Of a stretch of DNA of 64,000 nucleotides, positions 54,166 to 63,669 are shown one piece after another (positions within the stretch are counted from its first letter, which is position 1; each line of letters begins with the position of its first letter). The stretch covers positions 1,894,816-1,958,815 of the forward strand of contig NZ_KQ033885.1 in NCBI RefSeq assembly GCF_000967265.1, in the 5' to 3' direction. Position numbers and translations under genes: made by a program. Source of the DNA: Bifidobacterium mellis. Lineage in GTDB: Bacteria > Actinomycetota > Actinomycetes > Actinomycetales > Bifidobacteriaceae. The notes beneath the pieces are model-generated. The model was not told the DNA's origin, did no database searches, and saw only the letters and a list, made by a program, of their open reading frames with translations.

Positions 54166-54775
54166 TTCGTTTATCGATTATGCACAACTGTCTATCAAGT
54201 TCTTGGCTGTCAAGTTTCCTTAGTTCTCCATTGACCGCAGCCGGACATCTCACTCAACTGGAACACGACAAATCCTAAAGCTGCTCCAATTGTTCCCTGC
54301 TGACATAAAAGAAAGGTTCCACTGAGACGACATCCTACAATCGGCCCCTCCCCTCCTATTGCCACATCGAAAACCCTACAAACCTCGCCTGCTGAGGTTG
54401 GTTGACTTGTTGTTGGACAAGAGCCATTCCTCCTCAAAAGCCGCATAAAAGCCAGAAGAACTTAACTAACCAACTGACACATACCTGAACAACTATTCGA
54501 TAATGCCAACCAGCTAATCAATCATCGACTCACTGTATATCTCACCCTTGAACACACTCATCTTTTTATCGACAGCTATGCATTTGAGATACTGAGCCTT
54601 TGAGATACCGATCTACCCAGAAGTAGTTACATGGCGCTATAACCACGCTAATTCTTTAACAGGTGTCGCAATTCACGCCCTGCCAACAATATGTAGATTT
54701 CATACTACCTTTCAGTACGGGCTCTGAGATCTTTGAATGGTACATGCTCATAACTGCCGAATCATTCCGATACTT
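54166..54775. other. Non-coding region between trxB and parB
   Basis: About 610 AT-rich bases between two convergent terminators. One DnaA-box-like 9-mer, TTATGCACA, lies at 54178. I see no gene, repeat or parS site. Confidence 0.55.
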
Positions 54776-54837
54776 AGACAAAAACAGCGATTGCTCATCA
54801 GCTCAGACAAAACCAGACTGAGCTTGAAGCAATCGCT
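54776..54837 (-). terminator. Intrinsic terminator of parAB
   Basis: On the minus strand a long hairpin, outer arms AGCGATTGC/GCAATCGCT (54786–54837) and inner arms AGCTCAG/CTGAGCT, is followed by GTTTTTGTC. It lies 70 bases after the parB stop. Confidence 0.82.
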
Positions 54838-54906
54838 TGCCTTAACGAAGGGGTTTAGTCGATCAACCCTTACAGTCGCATTTTGAGATTGGGATCAAAG
54901 TATGTA

Positions 54907-56499
54907 TCAAACCCAACCTTTATCGCCCGAACGAATGTCATTATTTGCGGATTGATTCTTCTCCAAAAGAATGGCAACGATACGGTCCATGTCTTCGGGC
55001 GAAGAAAATACGATTTCAATTTTTCCGTGCTTTTTAGTGCCCTTAATAGCCACTTTGGTATCGAAGTGACTTTCCAGATCCTGGCGCACAGGACTATCCG
55101 CCCAGACATTTACCCTAGGTTTTTTTGCTTTCTTCTTAGCCTGCCCTGTCTGCAACGCGACAAGTTCCTCGGTTGATCTTACCGACAAACCCTCAGCAAT
55201 GATTTTGTCTGCCAGAGCAGCCATAGACTTTTCATCCGGCAAAGTAAGCAAGGCGCGGGCATGTCCAGCTGACAACACACCTGAGCTTACTTTTTTCTGC
55301 ACACTTGGGGGCAACTTCAACAACCGAAGTGTATTGGTGATCTGAGGTCTGGACTTAGAAATTGACTTGGACAAACCGTCCTGAGTCAAGCCAAACTCGT
55401 CAATCATTTGCTGATAAGCAGCTGCTTCTTCCAACGGGTTAAGAGCTACTCTATGAAGATTCTCGAGCAAGGCATCACGCAACATGGCGTCATCGCTCGT
55501 TGTTTTCACAATTGCCGGTATGGTGTCCAGGCCAGCCAATCGAGTAGCTCGCCAACGACGCTCACCCATTATGATTTCATAATGGGTTGTTTGCCTCAGC
55601 TTCGCCTCACTATGGTTTAAACCCTGACTCGATTGTTCCTTGCTGGTCTCAATGTCAAATGCTTTGGATTTACTTTCCGCACTGTCAACCGAGATTGTTT
55701 TATCCTCGATTTTTCTTGGAAGGTCTGCAAGAGTTGATCTTCGAACCACTATGGGCTGCAATACACCAACTTCCTTGATGGAGCGGGAAAGCTCCAAGAG
55801 CTCATCTTCATCAAAGATTTGCCGTGGTTGCTGAGCGTTTGGCCTAATATCGTCCACACGCACCTCGGCCAAGTACCCGCCTTGGACGGGTTTCAACTCC
55901 TCTTGGCTGTTGTCCCCCGCTTCATTTGGCTCGCTACCATTGCGAACAGCACCTGCATGGTTGGTGCTTTGCCGAGTCTCATTTGCCTGACGGTCGACAC
56001 CCGCGCTCGCTTCCACCATGGACGATGTTTCACGTGAAACATTTGTCGTCGTGGGTCCAAAGAATAGATCGCTTGGGTGCTCCAGGCTGCTGATGGACGG
56101 GACAGACCGACGCTTGGTAGTCCTCTTCGAAGTGGATGTTTCACGTGAAACATCCGCACCGAGAGACTCAGAAACACTTACACGCCTTTGTCCCGTGTTG
56201 GAACGTTTGTGACCGCTCTTAGAAGATGCTGCCGTAGCCGCTAGTTGAGAGCTTGCACGACCCAAATGCGTAGTACTGTGTTCTCTTTTGGCTTTGTCTT
56301 TTTCCGAGGCGTCCCTCACTTGGCGCTGTTGTCCGTCCGATTCCGTAGGCAAGCCTTGAAGAGTAGGCTGCTTGTTACCTGAATTCTGTACTTCGTTATC
56401 TTGTTGCCGACTTTTGTCAGCATTGGTTTCGTCATCTTCACCTGGCAGGGCGGGGAATAGAGCCCCCAAGCCCTTGCCCAACCGTGAACGGCTTGTCAT
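54907..56499 (-). CDS. parB: Chromosome-partitioning protein ParB
   Basis: A 530-residue ParB/Spo0J, far longer than the usual 300–350. Residues 1–206 are low-complexity (Ser, Thr, Gln, Asn, charged) and contain two VSRET repeats (117–121 and 154–158), each encoded by a parS site. The CTPase core begins about 207 (AEVRVDDIRPN), is interrupted by a polar insert of about 50 residues (255–305) between QPIVVR and YEIIMGERRWRA (Arg box 312–318), and continues with ENLHRVALNPLEEA and the helix-turn-helix LTQDGLSKSISKSRPQI. ATG 56499 follows GGGGGAG, 4 bases after parA. Confidence 0.95.
   Translation of the reverse strand: MTSRSRLGKGLGALFPALPGEDDETNADKSRQQDNEVQNSGNKQPTLQGLPTESDGQQRQVRDASEKDKAKREHSTTHLGRASSQLAATAASSKSGHKRSNTGQRRVSVSESLGADVSRETSTSKRTTKRRSVPSISSLEHPSDLFFGPTTTNVSRETSSMVEASAGVDRQANETRQSTNHAGAVRNGSEPNEAGDNSQEELKPVQGGYLAEVRVDDIRPNAQQPRQIFDEDELLELSRSIKEVGVLQPIVVRRSTLADLPRKIEDKTISVDSAESKSKAFDIETSKEQSSQGLNHSEAKLRQTTHYEIIMGERRWRATRLAGLDTIPAIVKTTSDDAMLRDALLENLHRVALNPLEEAAAYQQMIDEFGLTQDGLSKSISKSRPQITNTLRLLKLPPSVQKKVSSGVLSAGHARALLTLPDEKSMAALADKIIAEGLSVRSTEELVALQTGQAKKKAKKPRVNVWADSPVRQDLESHFDTKVAIKGTKKHGKIEIVFSSPEDMDRIVAILLEKNQSANNDIRSGDKGWV
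56026..56041. promoter_or_regulatory. parS site inside parB (first)
   Basis: Exact TGTTTCACGTGAAACA within the parB coding region. Read in frame on the minus strand it gives NVSRETS. Confidence 0.95.
56137..56152. promoter_or_regulatory. parS site inside parB (second)
   Basis: Exact consensus, 111 bases from the other internal site, which is a multiple of three; it encodes DVSRETS in the same frame. Confidence 0.95.
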
Positions 56500-56503
56500 G
56501 TCC

Positions 56504-57532
56504 TCACTCCCCCTGTCTTCTATTGGCAATATGTTCCAGCACTTGCTCGGACCTCTGGGCAATTTCTAACGCTGCCTCTTCATACGCGATAGCACCGGCC
56601 CCTTTAGGATCGTAGGTGACGACGCTTTGCCGGAAGCTGGGAGCTTCAGAGATTTTGACTGAGCGCGGGATGGTCGTATTAAGCACTATCTCTGGATAAT
56701 GTGCCTTGACTTGGTCAAATACTTCCTTGCTGAGCAGTGTCCGTCTGTCATACATAGTCAACAACATGGTCGAGATTACCAGATAGGGATTATAGCTCTG
56801 CTGAACAAGCCCTATGGTATGCAGCAATTGTTGCAATCCTTCGAGGGCATAGTATTCAGCTTGCACTGGAATCAATACCTCATTGACTGAACACATGGCA
56901 TTCAGAACCAGCAATCCAAGACTGGGCGGGCAATCAACGAGAACATAGTCATAATGGTGATGGCAGACTTTGAGATAGTCCGCAACTGCCTTTTTCATGA
57001 GTTGATTGCGGTTGGGCATATCAGCAACTTCGAGCTCAGCACCACTCAGATCAATCGACGATGGGACAACCTCAAGGTTCGGGAATTCAGGGGAAACCAC
57101 CTTAACGTCGTCGATACCAAGACGACCCTCTAGCACATCATATGTTGATGGTGTCCCGGACTCGTGAGCCACGCCCAGTGCAGTGGAAGCATTGCCTTGC
57201 GGATCCATATCGATGACCAACACACGTTGATCAAATTCAGCAAAAGCACACGCTAAATTAACGGTGGTAGTGGTTTTCCCCACCCCGCCTTTTTGATTTG
57301 CAACGGCAATAAAGCGGGTCTTTGTAGGGTGAGGAAATTCAGCCTGGCGTAAGGCCTGATAGCGTGCAGATAGATCTGCCATCTCCGCACCAGACACCGA
57401 ACCGGTCCCGTCAGCGAATATTCGATTCAGAATATCCGTTGCCGTCTCCATACCTGATGTGTTCGGCGTGGACTGCTCACCGACTTCCGAGGTATTTCTC
57501 GAAACGGGTTTCACCTTCTTCGACGCGGTCAC
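56504..57532 (-). CDS. parA: Chromosome-partitioning ATPase ParA/Soj
   Basis: A 342-residue ParA-type ATPase that moves origin regions with ParB. The deviant Walker A KGGVGKTT is at 81–88, the A' motif VLVIDMDPQGNAST and the B motif YVLVDCPPSLGLL follow. An extra polar tail of about 65 residues precedes the core. The start is GTG 57532, behind the strong AAAAGGAGG. It forms an operon with parB. Confidence 0.95.
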   Translation of the reverse strand: MTASKKVKPVSRNTSEVGEQSTPNTSGMETATDILNRIFADGTGSVSGAEMADLSARYQALRQAEFPHPTKTRFIAVANQKGGVGKTTTTVNLACAFAEFDQRVLVIDMDPQGNASTALGVAHESGTPSTYDVLEGRLGIDDVKVVSPEFPNLEVVPSSIDLSGAELEVADMPNRNQLMKKAVADYLKVCHHHYDYVLVDCPPSLGLLVLNAMCSVNEVLIPVQAEYYALEGLQQLLHTIGLVQQSYNPYLVISTMLLTMYDRRTLLSKEVFDQVKAHYPEIVLNTTIPRSVKISEAPSFRQSVVTYDPKGAGAIAYEEAALEIAQRSEQVLEHIANRRQGE

Positions 57533-57624
57533 GAACCTTCCTCCTTTTGATAACTATTCAATTTTCCCGTCCTAGTTGGACATGTCAGAACGGCCGCAAG
57601 TTATACACCGTCACTGTTTATAAC

Positions 57625-57790
57625 TGTGGATAAGTGTGGATAGCTCCATCAGCGCATATGAGATCGACCCTTTCTCTAAATTATTGGTTTTGCCTTGCAA
57701 TTATTGACAATTCTGCCGCATCACGCCCAGTGCTACGGCATACAAACGATGATGTGGATAACTCGATCACCGGGTCTAAATTGTGCATAA
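57625..57790. promoter_or_regulatory. Cluster of DnaA-box-like 9-mers upstream of parA
   Basis: Four sites in 166 bases: TGTGGATAA (57625–57633), TGTGGATAG (57635–57643), TGTGGATAA (57753–57761), TGTGCATAA (57782–57790). All read as TTATCCACA or a one-base variant on the minus strand. Confidence 0.65.
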
Positions 57791-57958
57791 CTTAACAATA
57801 GCGAATCAATAAATCTCCTACGTCGTGAATATAAGCAGGAACCTTCATGGTTATAATCAATGATGGCATCCACCTGTTGGAATGCTGTTTTATATGCTGC
57901 TGGAACTCTCCAATTAAACTCCAGATGGAAAATCTTATACAAGAGTACAGCAGAATAG

Positions 57959-57974
57959 TGTTTCACGTGAAACA
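57959..57974. promoter_or_regulatory. parS site
   Basis: Exact TGTTTCACGTGAAACA in the non-coding region upstream of parA. Confidence 0.95.
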
Positions 57975-58328
57975 TCTTTGTTGCCCGGGAAGTATTCTTG
58001 TAAAGTTAATTGTCAGTTCAAACGGTCAGAGTACTTCGCTTTGTCCTTTTATTTCCAAAAGCTGTACATGTGCGAGCACCAACTGATACTTGCTTGAGTA
58101 GACAACACTGAATGTTTAATTTTTCAAAGGAGAATTGGACTCTGTTAAACAAGATTCGACTATGCCCAGTCAGCAATTATCTTCAACTCCATGAAGTTAT
58201 AGCTAAAGAACAATCATCTGCGCATTCAGACCATTGCCAACCTTATCTATGATGGGTTTTAATAATATAACAACTTTCTTTCGCTTGTGCTTCAATACAC
58301 AAACTTATTTATTGAATTAAATACCAAT

Positions 58329-58344
58329 TGTTTCACGTGAAACA
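58329..58344. promoter_or_regulatory. parS site
   Basis: Exact consensus, 370 bases from the preceding site. Confidence 0.95.
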
Positions 58345-58574
58345 TTACGATCAATCTGTATGCAGAAATCGTACACTAAGAACTGCTCAAGCTGAATAAT
58401 GTTCTGTGCAGAGATCCCACAAGATCGGAAAGCAGCAAATGGCATTCTCTCCTAACATACTGTCACTCTTATAACTACTCGTAAGAGTCAGCGAAGTCAT
58501 TTTGATCTATCACGCTCGTTATTAATAAAGCCCTCTCTACCTTTTGCAGGTCAATACAGCTGTTGATTTTACGA

Positions 58575-58590
58575 TGTTTCACGTGAAACA
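58575..58590. promoter_or_regulatory. parS site
   Basis: Exact consensus, 246 bases from the preceding site; the site nearest to rsmG. Confidence 0.95.
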
Positions 58591-59490
58591 TTCTTTAGTG
58601 ACCGCCTCTCAAACCGAAGAATATCTCTTATACGGCTTCATTCGGTTGACAAGCTACTCCAGATACCGCGGGAAGGTTTGATAGTAAGGATTGATTCTAA
58701 AACTGATTCAGTCTGGATAAAACGCCGATTCATGCAATCCTGATACATTTGCAGCGACGACATAACTCTATACGGTTGATAAAGAGACCGAAAAGATCAA
58801 CACTCAGATTTAGACACGAAAGACTCCCCTGATGTAGAGGAAACATGTATATGGTTACAGCAAGACGAAAATAACTACAACAGTCGAGTATATGAAACAG
58901 GTAAATTCATAGATCACCAAGCAGCGAAACGACGCAATTTCCAGGGAGTCTTATGCAACATGGGAAGGGTAGCGGTACATCCAATTCCAGGATAAACCTC
59001 ATAGAATCGGATAACTAATTAATGTATGGATGCCAAGCTCGGAATAGAATAATACTTGCTGGCAAAACAATAGAGTCGCTGCGTGTTGCTCAATATTCAA
59101 GAGACAGAACATCCTTATTTCAAATAATATGGTATTTATGAGAATTTGATAAACTTTCATGTTTTGCACTAGCTTAGACTTGATTTCAGAAAATCCAGGA
59201 GAATTCGGACTGAAAAGACATCCATGGCAGACACTATAAATCAACGATATGCTTACATTTCCTTATGACCAAACAATCGATCCATCTCGATCAATCATCT
59301 ATCTGTCAATCCCGTTTGGAGAAACCAATTAAATCTGGTATGACTTAATCAGTCATTTCTTATCAGTTATTCAGCAAGGCACCGTGCTAGGGGTTGATAA
59401 TGTATTCTCTCAGCAAGAGAATTCTTTTTCTCTATTAAGCCAAGTCTTCGACATAATATCTTTTTAAAAAAGTTATATAAGCGTCGCGCT

Positions 59491-60375
59491 TTAGCGCTTG
59501 TCCACAAGAACAACATGAGTATCCTCAAGACCAGGAGCGACTGGAGCTTGGCAAACCCGTGGATTCTCTCCATGACATTTTTTTATCTCTTTAGCAGCCT
59601 TATCAAGCTCAGCCTGTGCCGAACGGCCCTTAAGAGCAATAAGCTGACCTCCCGATCTCAAAAGAGGTAAAGTCCATCCGGCGAGCTTAGTCATGGGAGC
59701 TACAGCTCTGCACGTCACGACATCGAAAGTCTGAGGTACTGAGGGATTGGAGTCGGCGTTTGCTAGACCTTCTCTCCCCATTACCCCCGAGGAGTCATGG
59801 CCATTTACATCTTGTTGACTGTCATCATTTCTGACTGCAGCCAAGGTTGAAGAATCTCGACGACCGTAGACCGAAACGGGCTGTTCCTCGCTTCTACGAC
59901 GACCGTGACGGCGACTTTGTGAACCTTTTTTGTTATGCCGCGTCGACGCGTGGGGTGATTTTGGGGCCAGATCCTCTGCACGCTTACGAAGCACAACTGC
60001 ATTAGCCAGGTGCAACTCATCAACAACTTCCTGCAGCCAAGTTACACGCCGCTCCATTGGCTCGACTAGGACAACCTTGCACTGCGGAAGGCAAGCTGCC
60101 AGTACAATGCCTGGGAAGCCCCCACCGGAACCAATATCTGCCACTGTCGCCGTCTGACTGTCAGTGGTCAATCGCTCTCGCACGAAAGGGACAATAGCAG
60201 CTGAATTGAGTATGTGCCGCTCCCAAATAATATCCTCATCGCGAGGGCCAATGATGCCCCTCTCCACACCCTCACGCAAGATCTTGTCGTGGAAACGCAG
60301 CATGGGTACCAGAGCATCGCCGAGCACCTGGCTTAAGAGGGGACTATCGCTCAGCTCATCATCCACAACAGCCAT
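59491..60375 (-). CDS. rsmG: 16S rRNA (guanine-527-N7)-methyltransferase
   Basis: A 294-residue RsmG/GidB, larger than the usual 210–240. [11 protein letters not shown] (about 51), the SAM loop [15 protein letters not shown] (about 79–93) and [11 protein letters not shown] (about 104) are standard. A polar insert of about 75 residues (139–215, rich in Ser, Arg, Asp, Asn) separates them from the C-terminal [15 protein letters not shown] and LKGRSAQ segments. Loss of this enzyme gives low-level streptomycin resistance in many bacteria. ATG 60375 follows GAGGAG. Confidence 0.94.
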   Translation of the reverse strand: MAVVDDELSDSPLLSQVLGDALVPMLRFHDKILREGVERGIIGPRDEDIIWERHILNSAAIVPFVRERLTTDSQTATVADIGSGGGFPGIVLAACLPQCKVVLVEPMERRVTWLQEVVDELHLANAVVLRKRAEDLAPKSPHASTRHNKKGSQSRRHGRRRSEEQPVSVYGRRDSSTLAAVRNDDSQQDVNGHDSSGVMGREGLANADSNPSVPQTFDVVTCRAVAPMTKLAGWTLPLLRSGGQLIALKGRSAQAELDKAAKEIKKCHGENPRVCQAPVAPGLEDTHVVLVDKR

Positions 60376-60837
60376 TTCAACTCCTCACATTCACATTTGA
60401 CGCCCAGTCAATTACAGCCACAGACCACGACAGCCTCATGCTGTCTCGTATACAGCGAGGTTTCACTCTGCCAGAACCGAAAACCGTTGGATTCCTAAAA
60501 CTATTTACCAACGTGTGCTATTACCAACGTGAGGTTTTCAACCGCAAAAGCGCATCGAGAGCCAAATATCAGTATCCCATCGGAAACAGCATAGGCGCAG
60601 TCTCTGATAGAGGATCACCAACCGAGGGCATCGGAATCGAACAGCATGGCAAACCAACCATCATGAGCCTGACAGCACTATACAGCTGACTGATGGCACA
60701 ATACACCTGCCAAATAGCACAGTCTTGGTAAATAACACAAGAATCTTAGGCAGTACGATTGCGCCAAACAGTGGACCAATCTAAAAAGCCGACATCATAA
60801 GTACTTCATCGGCCCGTAGTCCTACATGGCTCGGCAA
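60376..60837. other. Non-coding region between rsmG and jag
   Basis: About 460 bases with no believable gene. It holds the rsmG promoter region, a short direct repeat (ACCAACGTG at about 60507 and 60523) and, next to jag, that gene's terminator. Confidence 0.5.
60783..60813 (-). terminator. Intrinsic terminator downstream of jag
   Basis: On the minus strand, arms GCCGA/TCGGC (outer 5 bp, partly extended inside) are followed by TTTTTAG, 25 bases after the jag stop. The block from rpmH to jag would end here. Confidence 0.65.
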
Positions 60838-61479
60838 TCACTGCCTATCGGCATCCGCAGGATCGTCATCAGCCGGGTAGTCAGCCGAATCATCGACCTG
60901 GTCTGTCTCATCCGCGTCCAGCGGGGCATCATACCCGACTGGCTCATCCTCAACATCGTCAGGCAGGTCCTCGTCTTCGCTCTTGGCCTTCAGGTAGACG
61001 GTGACGTAACGGTGGGGTTCCTCGCCGTGGGAGCGTGACTTCAGCCCCTCCTCGCGGACCATGTCATGGACGATCTTGCGCTCGAAGGAATTCATAGGCT
61101 TCATATTGACAGGTTCGCCGGACTCACGGACCTCGTCAATCACGTCCAGGGCCTGCTCGCGAAGATGTTCGCGCTTGCGCCGCAGGAAACCGTCCACATC
61201 CACAATCAGATGGGAGCGCTCCCCTATCTTCTGCTGCACGGCCAGCCGCGTCAGCTGTTGAAGAGCGTCGACTACCTCGCCATCCTTGCCGATCAGATGC
61301 CTGATATCCGTGTCGTCGTCAGCCACAATCTGCACGGTCGGACGGTGGTTGCGCACCCCCATCTCGATATCGCCCTCGTAATCGACGATGTCCAGCAACC
61401 CCTCCAGATAGTCGGCGGCGACATCCGCCTCCTCATTGAGTTGCTCGATGGTCTTTCCCTGGTCCAGAGACTGAGACAT
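60838..61479 (-). CDS. jag: KH–R3H RNA-binding protein Jag (KhpB/EloR)
   Basis: A 213-residue protein. A KH domain (about 35–110; IRHLIGKDGEVVDALQQL) is followed by R3H (about 115–165; NSFERKIVHDMV, EEPHRYVTVY), then a very acidic C-terminal tail (Asp-rich, about 170–213). The N-terminal Jag_N domain found in Firmicutes is missing, as usual for Actinobacteria. It binds RNA and in streptococci affects cell elongation. It belongs to the yidC–rnpA operon. Confidence 0.94.
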   Translation of the reverse strand: MSQSLDQGKTIEQLNEEADVAADYLEGLLDIVDYEGDIEMGVRNHRPTVQIVADDDTDIRHLIGKDGEVVDALQQLTRLAVQQKIGERSHLIVDVDGFLRRKREHLREQALDVIDEVRESGEPVNMKPMNSFERKIVHDMVREEGLKSRSHGEEPHRYVTVYLKAKSEDEDLPDDVEDEPVGYDAPLDADETDQVDDSADYPADDDPADADRQ

Positions 61480-61668
61480 CTATGCTCTCCTTACACGCGT
61501 TTACATCCGATTCATAACCTCAGGTCCACTGGATTCCTGGTCGGATTCCTGGTCACCAATCGAGTGTCCAGTATTGAGGATACACGGACGTGATGATTGC
61601 AGATTACTCCAGTATCCGCCCGACCGAAAGCCGGGTCATCACGCCAGCCACCACTGCCATTAGCCGCC

Positions 61669-62691
61669 TCAACGGCCGCGACGCTTGCGGTGGGGCTGAG
61701 AACGTTGGTGGGAGACGTTCTTGTTGTTGCGGGCCTCCTCCTCAAGCCGCTTGGCCTCCATCAACTGCTCCTCCTCCAAAGAGGGCAGCCCCTGACGCTT
61801 GCGGCGAGCATTCTCACGGTGGTGGTCCCGCTCCTCCTTGCTCTCTGCGGCCGGCGAGCCCGGCGTGGGCATATGGCGGACCTGGAAGAGGGTTCGGCCC
61901 AGATTCCAAAGGTTGTTGGTCAGCCAGTAAATCAGTACGGCGAAGGGGAAGTAGATGCCTGAGAAGATGTACATGACCGGGAAGATGAAGGCCATCATCT
62001 GCTGCATCTTGTATTGCTGTCCCTGCATGGCCGACCTGGGCATGTTCCGCCGGACGTTGTGGAACTGCGAGTAGAACATGGCCAGGCACATGAGCACGAT
62101 GAAGACCACGATGACTATGCGGCCCGCGCCCTGTGCGGACATGAAATTGTCCGAAATCCGCAGCCCGAAGAAGGTGGTCTCCTCGAATTCTCGCGCCACC
62201 TGTCGGTTGAAGGCTCCCAGGGGCGCCCGCTTGCCCCGGGCGATGAAGGGCACAGCCGAAAGCACATAGAACATGGTCATGAAGACCGGGCCCTGGACCA
62301 GCGCGGGCAGACAGGACCCCATGGGGTTGGCATGGTTATCCTGATAGACCTTCATGGTCTCCCGGCTCATAGCCTCTCGGCTAGCCGGATCCTTCTTGTT
62401 ACGGTACTTGTTCTGGATCTTCATCAGCTTGGGCTGCAGGGCCTGCATCTTTTGCATGGATCGCAACTGCTTGATGAAGAGCGGCAGGACGCACAGGTTG
62501 ACGACCAGCACCAGCATCACTACCGAGAGCGCCCAGGCCACACCGGGACCCTTATGGAACCCGATCAGGGTCAGGAACTTGTGGCAGTAGGTCATGATGT
62601 AGGTCATGAGCCACTCGATCGGGTACAGGATCTTGTAGAAGAAGCCGTATATGCCCGTATCGAAAGTGAAAGTGTCGTTGTTCTGGAACAT
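61669..62691 (-). CDS. yidC: Membrane protein insertase YidC/Oxa1
   Basis: A 340-residue Oxa1-type insertase that puts membrane proteins into the bilayer. Five helices are expected: near 30–50, 55–75 (VAWALSVVMLVLVVNLCVLPLF), about 130–150 (LPALVQGPVFMTMFYVLS), about 195–215 and about 240–265. The conserved helix-1 Arg region LRSMQKMQALQPKLMKIQ follows. It lacks the large periplasmic domain of Gram-negatives and has a basic tail, RRKRQG…KRRGR, which binds ribosomes. The start is 62691, two bases after yidD. Confidence 0.95.
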   Translation of the reverse strand: MFQNNDTFTFDTGIYGFFYKILYPIEWLMTYIMTYCHKFLTLIGFHKGPGVAWALSVVMLVLVVNLCVLPLFIKQLRSMQKMQALQPKLMKIQNKYRNKKDPASREAMSRETMKVYQDNHANPMGSCLPALVQGPVFMTMFYVLSAVPFIARGKRAPLGAFNRQVAREFEETTFFGLRISDNFMSAQGAGRIVIVVFIVLMCLAMFYSQFHNVRRNMPRSAMQGQQYKMQQMMAFIFPVMYIFSGIYFPFAVLIYWLTNNLWNLGRTLFQVRHMPTPGSPAAESKEERDHHRENARRKRQGLPSLEEEQLMEAKRLEEEARNNKNVSHQRSQPHRKRRGR

Positions 62692-62693
62692 TG

Positions 62694-63014
62694 TCAGGCC
62701 GTCTCCTTGTCTGGGGCCATGGGGGTCAGCCGGGCCTCCTCATGAGCCTTGGACCACGAGAACCGATAGAAGATGGAAAATCTCTGGGGCACGTCATCGA
62801 TTCCGCCGTTATTGAAGGGCGTGCACCGCAATAGCCGCAGAGCGGCCAGGATGGTTCCACGCAAGGCCCCGAACCGCCTCAGAGCGGTCAAAGCATACTG
62901 GGAACAGGTCGGGTAGTAACGGCACCTCGGCGGCGACAGGGGTGAGATGTGGCGCTGATACCAGCGGACTGCACCCTGCAGAACCCGGGATGCCAGGCCG
63001 CTCATGCCCTGCAT
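62694..63014 (-). CDS. yidD: Membrane protein insertion efficiency factor YidD
   Basis: A 106-residue protein with the family signature [20 protein letters not shown] (about 19–38), then [11 protein letters not shown] and the Cys at RLLRC. It assists YidC. It overlaps the rnpA stop by 13 bases; an alternative start is ATG 63005. The C-terminal extension after about 80 is not conserved. Confidence 0.93.
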   Translation of the reverse strand: MQGMSGLASRVLQGAVRWYQRHISPLSPPRCRYYPTCSQYALTALRRFGALRGTILAALRLLRCTPFNNGGIDDVPQRFSIFYRFSWSKAHEEARLTPMAPDKETA

Positions 63015-63508
63015 CCTTCTGTGGCTTTCTGCTGTTGAATCGGTTGACCCTTGGACCCGTCGGCAAACTGCAACCCCGGCTGTACCTGTGCATCAAGGCC
63101 TCCGGCGGTCTTTCCGGTCTTGTGCATAAGGTCACGGAAGAGCCTATCCACTTGCTCCTCCAACTGCTTGTAAGTGGCCGTGGCAGCGCTGGGTTTGGCG
63201 CGCATGACCAGATCACAGGAGGATGGCAGCAGGTCCTCCTTGGATCCGGCAAGTTGCCTGAATCTGCGCTTGACCTTGTTCCTGGTCACAGCCTTACCCA
63301 CATTTTTGGATACAGCGAGCCCCATGCGGCGTCTGCCTGCAGGCAGGATGTCATGCCGCCCTTCACGCACAGCCGATGTCACCGGCAGCGGGGTCGCCGT
63401 CCGGTCAGATCCGGGTATCAAGTAATGTATGACCAGATCCCTGCTGCTGACCCGATGGCGTCGCCTGAGCACCGCCGTGAACTCCCGGTGGCTCCTCAGC
63501 CGCTCCAC
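63002..63508 (-). CDS. rnpA: Ribonuclease P protein component
   Basis: A 168-residue protein subunit of RNase P for tRNA 5'-end processing. [18 protein letters not shown] begins it and the RNR motif is in [21 protein letters not shown] (in part, about 65–84). A Gly/Gln-rich C-terminal tail of about 45 residues is extra. The start is GTG 63508, overlapping its own weak ribosome-binding site; it follows rpmH by 26 bases. Confidence 0.94.
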   Translation of the reverse strand: MERLRSHREFTAVLRRRHRVSSRDLVIHYLIPGSDRTATPLPVTSAVREGRHDILPAGRRRMGLAVSKNVGKAVTRNKVKRRFRQLAGSKEDLLPSSCDLVMRAKPSAATATYKQLEEQVDRLFRDLMHKTGKTAGGLDAQVQPGLQFADGSKGQPIQQQKATEGCRA

Positions 63509-63534
63509 CTTCTGAAAAGGGATTGGGATCCGAT

Positions 63535-63669
63535 TCAGGCGGAGAGGGTCCGACGACCCTTGGCCCGGCGGCGGTTGATCAGGGCGCGACCGGAGCGGGT
63601 GCGCATGCGAGCGCGGAATCCGTGCTTCATGTGACGACGGCGATTGTTGGGCTGGAATGTCCTCTTCAT
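63535..63669 (-). CDS. rpmH: Ribosomal protein bL34
   Basis: A 44-residue basic protein, [12 protein letters not shown] at the start and [11 protein letters not shown] at the end, which is the full bL34 pattern (KRT-QP--RRR-HGFR-RM-T-GR--L--RR-KGR--LSA). Too short for usual open-frame cut-offs but certain by sequence. GGGAG lies 10 bases upstream. It leads the rpmH–rnpA–yidD–yidC–jag block next to the origin. Confidence 0.97.
   Translation of the reverse strand: MKRTFQPNNRRRHMKHGFRARMRTRSGRALINRRRAKGRRTLSA

Larger units (their letters stand above)
57533..59490. other. 1.96-kb AT-rich non-coding region with parS and DnaA-box-like sites
   Basis: No open frame here looks real. DnaA-box-like 9-mers cluster in the first 260 bases: TGTGGATAA at 57625 and 57753, TGTGGATAG at 57635, TGTGCATAA at 57782. 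Three parS sites follow (57959, 58329, 58575). From about 58600 to 59480 I see only AT-rich sequence without clear sites. The parA promoter lies in the first 250 bases; TTGTCA near 57710 on the minus strand is a possible −35 element. Confidence 0.7.

Noticed and set aside
57733..58086. Short open frames with MFHVKH around parS sites
   Set aside because: The shared peptide is just another frame of the parS palindrome; no ribosome-binding sites and no conservation expected.
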